This document shows positions 1 through 7,500 of a DNA stretch of 10,213 bases, in pieces. A program made the translations under genes and the position numbers. Location: positions 1-10,213 of the forward strand of contig CAJBPC010000007.1 in the NCBI GenBank assembly GCA_903957405.1, in the 5' to 3' direction. The first letter of the stretch is position 1, and each line of letters starts with the position of its first letter. Source of the stretch: an uncultured bacterium (lineage in GTDB: Bacteria > Bacteroidota > Bacteroidia > Chitinophagales > Chitinophagaceae). A model generated the notes under the pieces. It saw only the letters and a program-made list of their open reading frames with translations. It was not told the DNA's origin and searched no databases.

Positions 1-1193
1 CCGTCGAAATGCGTGTTGTAGTGGGATGCGTAGAGCATGAAGTCGGGGTTGACGCCCGGCGTCAGGTTTCGGATGAGTTTGTATCTTTTATCCCTCACGC
101 CCCTTGTCGGATGAAAGAAAACGGAGGTCCCGCCATCGCATGCGGAGAATACAAATTGCCTTTCGATGGCAAGCGGCTCCCTGCGGGTGGCCGGCATGAG
201 GGACTGCCCCGGTAAGCCTGCAGGCTTTTGCACGCCGGCTATGTCCATCAGCGTGGGGAGGATGTCGATGATCGTTGCGAATGAGTTGGAAACGACATTC
301 TTTTTTCCTGCGCGCGGGTCGTATATGATCAGCGGGATGCGCAAGCCCGCCTCGTAGTTGCTCTGCTTGCCACGAGAGAACTGTGCACCATGGTCTCCGA
401 GGTAGATGATGACGGTGTTCCGGTCCCTTCCGGATGCCTTCAGCATGTCGAACACCTGCCCGCACATCTGGTCCATTCGTTCCATGCAGTTGTAATAGTC
501 CGCCGTGAATCCCAAGAGCCTGTCACTGCTCACGCCGACGAATGGAAGGGTTCCGGTCATGTCTTTCCCGCTGCGGGGTTGGGCGGGCATGCCCTCTGCC
601 TGCCGCACCAGAGGGAAATGCGCATCGGGGAAATTGATCATCAGCAGGAATGGCCCGGCGGATGCCTTGATGAATTCCTCCGATCGCTGCAGGTACTCAC
701 CCATGTCCTTACGGCCGAAATTATCTGACCGCACCGCGCGATGGTCGAAGGGGATGGATGACTCCGGATTGACATGAATCTTTCCCAGGATGCCTGTCCG
801 ATACCCCGCCAGCTTCATGAAGACCGGCATCGTCAGGATCCCATCATACATGCGGTACTTGTGTGTGGCCAGCCCGACCTGTCCGTTCTGATGCGGATAC
901 AGCCCGGTGAAGAGCGAGGCCCTCGACGGACTGCAGAGCGAATAGGTCGTATGGGCCTTTGCAAATCGGGTGCCTGATGCGGCCAGCGCATCGAGGCGCG
1001 GGGTCCTTGCCTGCTTGTCGCCGTAGCAGCCCAGCTCCGGACCGTTGTCTTCTGAAACGATCAGGATGATGTCGGGCCTGTCCGCCCGACGGCCGAGGGC
1101 ATGCTCCGCTGTCGGCGCCTGTGCCGCGACACTTATGGCCGCGCCGACCTGCAACATGGCGGTCAAAAAATATGAAGTGATCTGTCTTGACAT
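1..1193 (-). CDS. secreted S1 sulfatase, N-sulfoglucosamine sulfohydrolase (SGSH)-like, 3'-truncated by window
   Basis: Reading from the ATG at 1193 down the minus strand gives 397 uninterrupted codons; the reading frame runs off the left edge, so the C-terminus is missing. Residues 1-26 look like a signal peptide (hydrophobic stretch ending AQA), so the enzyme is probably periplasmic or exported. The sulfatase signature CSPSR is at residues 87-91; Cys87 should be matured to formylglycine. Other active-site elements are GKIH (138-140, Lys and His), a DAH near 190-192 and GDHG (267-268). The segment TGILGK-H--PE---PFD (133-150) closely follows human SGSH as I recall it, which points to an N-sulfoglucosamine type (SulfAtlas S1_8-like). 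The first metal-binding pair reads Glu48-Asp49 rather than Asp-Asp. Substrate is inferred only; another sulfated amino sugar is possible. It is divergent from the next sulfatase and shares its control region. Confidence 0.88.
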   Translation of the reverse strand, partial: MSRQITSYFLTAMLQVGAAISVAAQAPTAEHALGRRADRPDIILIVSEDNGPELGCYGDKQARTPRLDALAASGTRFAKAHTTYSLCSPSRASLFTGLYPHQNGQVGLATHKYRMYDGILTMPVFMKLAGYRTGILGKIHVNPESSIPFDHRAVRSDNFGRKDMGEYLQRSEEFIKASAGPFLLMINFPDAHFPLVRQAEGMPAQPRSGKDMTGTLPFVGVSSDRLLGFTADYYNCMERMDQMCGQVFDMLKASGRDRNTVIIYLGDHGAQFSRGKQSNYEAGLRIPLIIYDPRAGKKNVVSNSFATIIDILPTLMDIAGVQKPAGLPGQSLMPATRREPLAIERQFVFSACDGGTSVFFHPTRGVRDKRYKLIRNLTPGVNPDFMLYASHYNTHFD

Positions 1194-1239
1194 GTATTGA
1201 AAATTTCTTCCCTCGTCAGGGCCATTGCTGGAAATAAAT

Positions 1240-1270
1240 TTTTATGTGTGCAAAATTAAGCGAATATTTG
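1240..1270 (+). promoter_or_regulatory. candidate promoter for the plus-strand sulfatase/sialidase unit
   Basis: AATATTTG at 1263-1270 matches the Bacteroidota -7 consensus TANNTTTG at all but the first base. At the expected -33 distance (1240-1243) there is only TTTT in place of TTTG. The arrangement copies the better susC promoter: in both, the TTTG end of the -7 box is followed directly by the same inverted repeat. The predicted transcript start is near 1277, about 36 nt before the chosen ATG at 1313. Confidence 0.45.
1251..1258 (-). promoter_or_regulatory. candidate -7 box for the minus-strand sulfatase
   Basis: On the minus strand the sequence is TAATTTTG, an exact match to the Bacteroidota -7 consensus TANNTTTG. 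It would give a transcript starting near 1244 and a leader of about 50 nt before the ATG at 1193. No good -33 TTTG lies at the expected distance: the place where it should be (about 1278-1281) falls inside the palindromic operator. This could be a weak or activated promoter, or a chance match in AT-rich DNA. Confidence 0.4.
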
Positions 1271-1285
1271 ATATGTAGTACATAT
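1271..1285. promoter_or_regulatory. palindromic operator, copy 1 (divergent sulfatase region)
   Basis: ATATGTA-G-TACATAT is a perfect 7-bp inverted repeat around a single central base. It lies directly after the -7-like box of the plus-strand sulfatase, over the expected transcript start, and also where the -33 element of the minus-strand sulfatase would fall. A bound repressor could therefore block both divergent genes. The core GTANTAC agrees with the general site of FadR-subfamily GntR repressors (known family property). The identity of the regulator is inference; none is encoded in this window. Confidence 0.6.
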
Positions 1286-1312
1286 GCACAAGTCGTAAAC
1301 ATAGATGTTCAC

Positions 1313-2746
1313 ATGCTGCGATCCTTGACCTCATTGGCAATTTTCTTGCTGTCTTTTTCCCTGGTTGGACAAACCCTCCAGTCGGGGGCGTTGCCCCGGC
1401 CGAATGTCCTGTTCATTTCCATCGATGACATGAACGATTGGACGACACTTTTCCATCCTTCAAATCCCATTCATACGCCCAACCTGCAGAGGATCGCAGC
1501 AAGGGGGGTGTTCTTTTCCCGGGCATACTGTGCATCTCCCTCTTGCAATCCTTCGCGGACAGCGGTGCTGACCGGTCGGAGGCCACATCGGACGGGGGTG
1601 TATGACAATCGGTCGGATTGGAAATCGGCAATGCCCGATGCCAGGACCTTGCCCCGGTTGTTCCGCGACAGCGGCTATCTGGTATTCGGGGCGGGTAAGA
1701 CCTTCCATCATGAGTCCGACTGGGCCTTTCATGATCAGCGATCCTTCCAGGAATACTTGCTGATGTCGATCAACGAGCCCTATCCACCCCGAAAACTGAA
1801 TGGTTTCGATTGGTTCGGGTCGCGCAACACGGACTGGGGGGTATTTCCCTTCGACATCCGGCAGACTGCCGACCATCGGACTTCCGACTATGCCATCGCC
1901 AAACTGCAGGAGAAGCACGATAAGCCATTTTTTCTGTCGGTCGGGATATTCAAGCCGCACTCTCCATTCTTCGCCCCCGCGGCATATTTCGATCAGTACC
2001 CGTTGAAGGGTCTTCGGATGCCTGCGACAAACCCGGGCGACATGGAAGACCTGCCTCCGGGCGCGCGGCAACTGCAGGATTTGCGAACGGCCAACCATGG
2101 CTCGGGCAAGGGTTTTTGGCAGGGTCTGCTCAAGGCGAAGGTCCAACAGCCGGATGTCCATGAGGATTTCGTACGATCCTACCAGGCATGTACCAGCTTC
2201 GCGGATGCGATGATCGGTAGGGTCTTTGATGCGTTGGAAAAAAGTCCCTACCGAGACAATACCATCATTGTCATATGGTCGGATCATGGATTCCACCTCG
2301 GAGAAAAGGAGCAGATCGAGAAGTTCGCACTTTGGGAGAAGACAACCCATGTGCCATACATCATCGTGGCGCCCGGGCAGGTGCAGCCGGGTCAGACCAT
2401 CGCGACGCCGGTGGATCTGATGAGTGTGTATCCGACGTTGGCGGCACTTTGCGGATTGCCGGCGCCTGCGCATGCGGATGGGGTGAGTCTCCTGCCGCTC
2501 ATGCTCAACCCTCAGACCGAGATGCCGCCGGCATTGATGACGTATCTCCGGGGGAACCATGCAGTGCGCACGGAACGTTGGCGGTATATCCGGTATGCTG
2601 ACGGATCTGAGGAATTATATGATCATGCAAACGATCCTGAAGAATGGGTGAACCTTGCCCTGGACAAGGATCATCGGAAAGTGATGGATGGGTTGAGGCG
2701 CCATATCCCGACGGAGGATGCTGTTCAGGTGCGGGATCTCAAGTAA
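1313..2746 (+). CDS. secreted S1 sulfatase, iduronate-2-sulfatase-like
   Basis: A 477-residue sulfatase expected to cleave a sulfate ester from a sugar outside the cytoplasm. Residues 1-20 form a signal peptide (LTSLAIFLLSFSLVGQ). The fold is complete: NVLFISIDD (31-39) gives the metal-binding Asp38-Asp39; CNPSR (78-82) holds Cys78, the formylglycine precursor; GKTFHH (128-133) and FKPHSPF (213-219) give active-site Lys/His pairs; WSDHGFHLGE (322-331) gives the second metal pair; and EKTTHVP follows at 342-348. The run LTGRRPHRTGVYD plus SVGIFKPHSPF parallels human iduronate-2-sulfatase (SulfAtlas S1_7-like), but that group acts on several sugars, so the substrate is open. An in-frame ATG at 1244 would put 23 non-signal residues in front and lies upstream of the predicted transcript start, so 1313 is preferred. 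The sialidase gene follows after 53 bp and is probably co-transcribed. Confidence 0.92.
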   Translation: MLRSLTSLAIFLLSFSLVGQTLQSGALPRPNVLFISIDDMNDWTTLFHPSNPIHTPNLQRIAARGVFFSRAYCASPSCNPSRTAVLTGRRPHRTGVYDNRSDWKSAMPDARTLPRLFRDSGYLVFGAGKTFHHESDWAFHDQRSFQEYLLMSINEPYPPRKLNGFDWFGSRNTDWGVFPFDIRQTADHRTSDYAIAKLQEKHDKPFFLSVGIFKPHSPFFAPAAYFDQYPLKGLRMPATNPGDMEDLPPGARQLQDLRTANHGSGKGFWQGLLKAKVQQPDVHEDFVRSYQACTSFADAMIGRVFDALEKSPYRDNTIIVIWSDHGFHLGEKEQIEKFALWEKTTHVPYIIVAPGQVQPGQTIATPVDLMSVYPTLAALCGLPAPAHADGVSLLPLMLNPQTEMPPALMTYLRGNHAVRTERWRYIRYADGSEELYDHANDPEEWVNLALDKDHRKVMDGLRRHIPTEDAVQVRDLK

Positions 2747-2765
2747 GGGACCGGCATTCGTCCCT
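2746..2765 (+). other. small hairpin between sulfatase and sialidase genes
   Basis: AGGGAC and GTCCCT flank an 8-base loop right at the sulfatase stop codon. The stem is short, and no T-run follows directly (only ctattttc a few bases on), so I do not call it a terminator. It may be only an RNA-stability element or chance. Confidence 0.25.
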
Positions 2766-2799
2766 AGAACATCTATTTTCAAAACGCAAAAACGGTCTC

Positions 2800-4446
2800 A
2801 TGAGAAATATCATTTTGAACATCTCTGTCTTGGTCATGATGTCAGGGTTGACGACCATGACTTTCGCCCAAGAAAAAAATCCCGCCACCTTCAGCGTCAT
2901 CCACCATCAATTGCCTGTGCTGGTCAACAAAAAGCACAATCCGGTCATGACGATCGCCATAGATGCCGCGCCGGGGGTGGGTCTCCGGATTGACCGTTTG
3001 ATGCTCGATTTTACTGGCACGTCACGGATCTCCGACATCAGGGCGGTCAGGCTATTCCGTTTTGGACCGAAGCTTGCATTCGACACCACGGCAATGGTCG
3101 GCATCGCGGAACGCCCTTCGCTGAAGCAGGAGATATACATTGACAGTTCCGTTACAGGTGCCGTTAGGCTCTGGGTGTCATTGGAGTTGGCTCCAAAGAC
3201 TGACCTCCTTCATGTATTCCGCATTGCCTGTAAAAGCATCACGACAGGCAATGGTGTTTTGACGGCGGCCACGACCGTTGGGGGCATCACCCTGCGTGCC
3301 GGTCTGGCCATTCGCCGACATATGGATGACGGGGTGCATACCTATCGCATACCGGGACTGACGACGACGAAACAGGGTACCCTGCTGGCCGTGTATGATG
3401 CCAGAAGGGCTTCCAGCCGGGATCTTCAGGGCGATATGGACATCACCCTGAACCGGAGCACCGATGGCGGCAGGTCCTGGCAGCCGATGCAGACCGTGCT
3501 GGACATGAAGCAATGGGGCGGTCTTCCGGAGAAATTCAACGGTGTCAGTGATGCGAACATCCTGGCCGATGACCGGACGGGAGACATCTATGTGGCCGGA
3601 TTGTGGATGCATGGCGTGCTGGATGACAGGGGGATGCCCTTGCAAGGACTTGACACGGCATCCAAGGCATGGAACCACCAATGGCGGAACAAGGGCTCCC
3701 AGCCCGGGTACGACGTCCATAACACGTCGCAGTTCCTGATCACAAAAAGCACGGACGACGGCAAGACCTGGGGCGAGCCGGTGAACATCACATCATTGAA
3801 GGACAGTGCCTGGTGGCTTTTTGCACCGGCACCGGGGCACGGGATAACCCTAAGGGATGGAACATTGGTATTTCCTACCCAGGGGCGCGACGAAGCCGGG
3901 ATGTCTTTTTCAAACATCACCTATAGCCGAGATGGGGGCAGGAGCTGGACGGTCGGAAGACCCGCTGCCAAGAACACCACGGAATGCATGGCTGTGCAAC
4001 TCGCCGACGGCGGCATTATGCTCAACATGCGCCACAATGCAAACCGGAACGATACCGGAACCACCAACGGCAGGGCGGTCGCCGTCACCTACGACTTCGG
4101 TCAGACCTGGCAAACCCACCCCACGTCGCGCAACGCACTCATCGAGCCCACCTGCATGGCAAGCATCCACCAGCATGCCTTCACGGCCGGAGGAGAAAAA
4201 AAACATGTGATGCTGTTCTCCAATCCCAACGCCAAGACCGGCAGATTCAACATGACCATCAAAGCCAGTTTCGATGACGGCCTCAGCTGGCCGAAGGAGC
4301 ATTGGCTATTACTCGATGAGCGCAATAGTCGGGGTTATTCCTGCATCACTTCGATCGATGCCCGCACCATCGGCATTTTATATGAGGGCAGCCAGGCCGA
4401 TATGGTGTTCCAGATGATACCCGTCAAGGTGTTCACAGGCAGATGA
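2800..4446 (+). CDS. nanH: exo-alpha-sialidase (GH33 neuraminidase)
   Basis: A 548-residue sialidase that releases terminal sialic acid from glycans; the length is typical of Bacteroides enzymes. Residues 1-23 are a signal peptide ending in TFAQ. Residues about 28-150 match the beta-rich BNR-associated N-terminal domain found in front of Bacteroidota sialidases. The six-bladed catalytic domain follows. YRIPGL (182-187) provides Arg183 of the arginine triad; Arg411 and Arg482 are the likely other two. Asp208 is the probable acid/base, Glu395 the partner of the nucleophile, and Tyr513 (RGYSCITS) the nucleophile. Asp boxes (S-x-D-x-G-x-x-W) are clear at 220-227, 317-324 and 376-383, with weaker copies near 430-437 and 490-497. 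The start at 2800 is chosen because the frame upstream (open to 2644) overlaps the sulfatase gene and has no signal peptide. It lies 53 bp after the sulfatase and before susC. Confidence 0.95.
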   Translation: MRNIILNISVLVMMSGLTTMTFAQEKNPATFSVIHHQLPVLVNKKHNPVMTIAIDAAPGVGLRIDRLMLDFTGTSRISDIRAVRLFRFGPKLAFDTTAMVGIAERPSLKQEIYIDSSVTGAVRLWVSLELAPKTDLLHVFRIACKSITTGNGVLTAATTVGGITLRAGLAIRRHMDDGVHTYRIPGLTTTKQGTLLAVYDARRASSRDLQGDMDITLNRSTDGGRSWQPMQTVLDMKQWGGLPEKFNGVSDANILADDRTGDIYVAGLWMHGVLDDRGMPLQGLDTASKAWNHQWRNKGSQPGYDVHNTSQFLITKSTDDGKTWGEPVNITSLKDSAWWLFAPAPGHGITLRDGTLVFPTQGRDEAGMSFSNITYSRDGGRSWTVGRPAAKNTTECMAVQLADGGIMLNMRHNANRNDTGTTNGRAVAVTYDFGQTWQTHPTSRNALIEPTCMASIHQHAFTAGGEKKHVMLFSNPNAKTGRFNMTIKASFDDGLSWPKEHWLLLDERNSRGYSCITSIDARTIGILYEGSQADMVFQMIPVKVFTGR

Positions 4447-4494
4447 CCACGGAGGCAAAGGATCCCGAAAGGACATAAAAAATACCTATAAATG

Positions 4495-4525
4495 TTTGTG
4501 CATATGCATTAAATGTGTAAGTTTG
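4495..4525 (+). promoter_or_regulatory. Bacteroidota-type promoter of susC
   Basis: TTTG at 4495-4498 (-33) and TAAGTTTG at 4518-4525 (-7, exact match to TANNTTTG) are separated by 19 bp, which is the arrangement known for Bacteroides primary-sigma promoters. The transcript would start near 4532 and carry a leader of about 50 nt before the susC ATG. A perfect 10-bp palindrome TGCATATGCA (4499-4508) lies between the two boxes. The operator begins at the next base after the -7 box. Confidence 0.7.
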
Positions 4526-4540
4526 ATATGTAGTACATAT
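4526..4540. promoter_or_regulatory. palindromic operator, copy 2 (susC)
   Basis: An exact copy of the inverted repeat ATATGTA-G-TACATAT found at 1271-1285. The two sites share 19 identical bases in all (4522-4540 and 1267-1285), including the TTTG end of the -7 box, while the bases on either side differ. Here the site covers the predicted transcript start, which is a repressor position. The GTANTAC core fits a FadR-type GntR regulator; that assignment is inference. Confidence 0.65.
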
Positions 4541-4580
4541 TGTCATAATGAACGTCCCAAATAACCACTACTGATTGCTT

Positions 4581-7500
4581 ATGAAACGAGATCATGTTCT
4601 TCGATTGCTGCGCTTCTTCCCGGTCGTGTTCCTGCTGCTATGTCTGCAGGTGACATCGATTGCGCAAGGCATTGTTGCCCGGGGGAAAGTCACCGATGCA
4701 TCCGGCAACGGGATCGGGGATGTCAGTGTCAAGGTCAAAGGCAGTACCGCGGGAACGTTGACGGCGGCTGACGGCAGCTTCTCGCTGAATGTTCCTTCAG
4801 CATCCACCGTACTCGTTTTTTCTTCTGTCGGCTTTGGCGGGCAGGAAGTCATCGCCGGAACGGTCCCATTGGCGGTCACTCTATCCCTAGCGGATGACAG
4901 GCTTTCGGAGGTCGTCGTTGTCGGATACACCACGCAGTCGCGCCGCAAGACGACCGCTGCCGTGGCAAAGCTCAACGCGGACGAGTTGTCGAATCGCGCC
5001 AGTCCGAACCCCGAGCAGGCCATGCAGGGCAAGCTCGCAGGTGTCTCTGTGCCGATCACCAATGGTCAGCCGGGTGCCGGAGCCACGAATATCATCATTC
5101 GAGGCGGTACCAAGTTGAACGCATATGGTACGGGTCTTGGCAACAGTGGCGGCAATGCCGTCGGCTCTGCTGAGAATACCGGTCCGCTGGTGGTGGTCGA
5201 CGGCGTCTTCCGCTCCATGGACGACATCAATCCAGACAACATCGAATCCTTCCAGGTGATGAAAGATGCAGCCGCCACGGCCATCTACGGCGCACGCGGT
5301 GCAAACGGCGTCATCGTGATCACCACAAAGGGCGGGAAATACAATACCAAGATGAATGTCACCGTGAATCACCGGACGACATGGGAGACGCAGCGGCAGG
5401 AGTTGGAGTACCTCGGAGCGGAGGATTACCTGAGGCTTGCGCGCAACACGGTGCAGAATACGGCCGACCAGCTTGACAAGAACGGCCTCCTGAACAATGC
5501 CGGCTTCTCTGCAGGCACACGCCTTTTCACCGCCAAAGGACAGTATGGCAGCCATGTGTACACGACGGCGCTCTATGACAACCTCGTCGCCATCGAGGGA
5601 CAGGGATATGTGGACGCGCTCCTGGCTCGTGGTTGGAAGGTCATGGACGATCCGATCAAGCCCGGCACCAAACTGATATTTGCAGAAAACAACTATCAGG
5701 ACCTGCTCTGGAATACGGGCCTTTCGCAGAACACGAACGTGGGCATCAACGGCGGCAGTGAGTCTGCGAACTATAACCTCTCCATCGGCAACACCGACCA
5801 GAAGGGCACTTTCGCCGGTACGCAGTATAAGCGCCTCGACGTGCTTGGGAATTTCGGGTTCAAGGTGTCGAAGAACGCGAAATTCGATGTGATGGTCAAC
5901 TACCAGGATATACAGCCCAATTATGTCCAGGAATTCCAGAACGAGATCACCCGCGCCACGCGCGTGACGCCTTTGCACCGCACCTACAGGGATGACGGCA
6001 GGCCGCACCTCGGCGAATTGTATTCGGTGCGCAACCGGTTTCATACCCTTTATTATGACGACCTGCGGGTCAGGACCGAGCGATTTGTGACAAGGCTTGC
6101 CGCGGACATCAAACTGATGAAAGGCCTGTCGTTCAAGCCTTCTGTCTCCTACCTCATGCAGGATTATGCTCTCCAATTTCAACGGGATGCCACACCTTCA
6201 GATGAGCCCCAGCCCGGCACGCAAAGGCAAAAGAATTATGACAACACGGATAGCCGCCAGATCATGGCGGACCTGATCCTTCAATATGATTTTGATTTAA
6301 AATCGGATCATAACCTCACCGCACTGGGTGGGTTCAACTATACCCGCAACACGGGCCGCCGTTCGTTCCTCGGATCGCAGCGCGCTACCAATGACTATGT
6401 TTTCACGATCAACGAACCGCCAACGACCGTGATAGGCGGTGTGACGGTGCCCAACGTGACGTCATTTGGCACGAGCCTCTCCGAGTCGAAATCCGCCAGC
6501 TACTTCGGGCAGGCCAACTACGACTATCAGGGCAAGTATCTTGCCAGTGCGGCCATACGTTACGATGGTTTTTCAAACTTCGCGCCGGCCAACCGCTTCG
6601 CCATGTTCCCATCCGTATCTGCCGGCTGGAACATGCATATGGAGAACTGGTTCCGTTTGAAACCGGTGAGCATGTTCAAGCTGCGCGCCAGCTGGGGGCA
6701 GGCAGGCCTGAGCGACCTCTCCCTCACCGATACCTATGGTGGATTCTCCGCCAACCGATATGCTGTGAGCCCGGGCATCCTCCGGGCAAACCTGTCGAAC
6801 CCCAACCTCGTATGGGAGACCACGGAAACACTTGACATCGCCTTTGATGCGGGGTTCTTCGACAACAGGCTGACCCTGACGGTCGACTGGTACGACAAAC
6901 GCACCAAAGACCGCTTGGCATCGAAGCCGCTGCCTTCCGAGGCGCCCTTCTCCGCCATCCGTTTCAACAACGGCGTGCTGCAGAACATGGGTGTGGAAGT
7001 GGAACTGGCCGCCACACCAGTGAAGACCAAAGATTTCACCTGGCGCACCAGCTTCGTATTCGCCAATAACAATCAAAAGATCCTGGCATTGCCGGATAAC
7101 GGAAGGGAACAGAACCGCCAAGGTGGCGACCAGATATGGGATCCCGCGACCAAGCAACTGAAATGGGTGGGTGGCTTCGCGGAAGGGGAACGTCCTTTCT
7201 CCTATCACGCCTACAAAGTCGTCGGTATTTTCTCCACCGATGCGGAAGCTGCCGCATGGAATGCGAAGGTTAAAGACAACCTAGCCACGCCAAGGGGCAT
7301 ACAGGTCGGTAAGAAAGCCGGGGATTTCATCTTTGCAGACCTGAACGAGGATGGTATCATCGACACGAAGGATCAGGTATTCCTGGGGTATCTGACGCCA
7401 AACATCACGGGTGGATGGCAGAACACGTTTACCTACAAAGGGGTTTCCCTTCGCATCGGCACCGACTACGCAATGGGACATATGATCAGCAACGGCAACC

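Noticed and set aside
9..977. Several overlapping plus-strand open frames at the left end
   Set aside because: They are antisense to the minus-strand sulfatase, which continues through the window edge with clear motifs; none resembles a known protein.
1244..1312. Upstream ATG for the iduronate-sulfatase-like gene
   Set aside because: It would put a non-hydrophobic 23-residue extension before the signal peptide, and the coding start would lie upstream of the predicted transcript start and across the operator.
1460..2560. 366-codon open frame on the minus strand
   Set aside because: It is antisense to the sulfatase, whose catalytic motifs are intact; its composition is that of a shadow frame.
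2644..2799. Upstream extension of the sialidase frame
   Set aside because: It overlaps the end of the sulfatase gene by about 100 bp and would bury the signal peptide that begins at 2800.
4887..6182. 431-codon open frame on the minus strand
   Set aside because: It lies wholly antisense to susC, has no recognisable domain and is His/Val/Arg-rich in the manner of a frame mirrored from a GC-rich gene.
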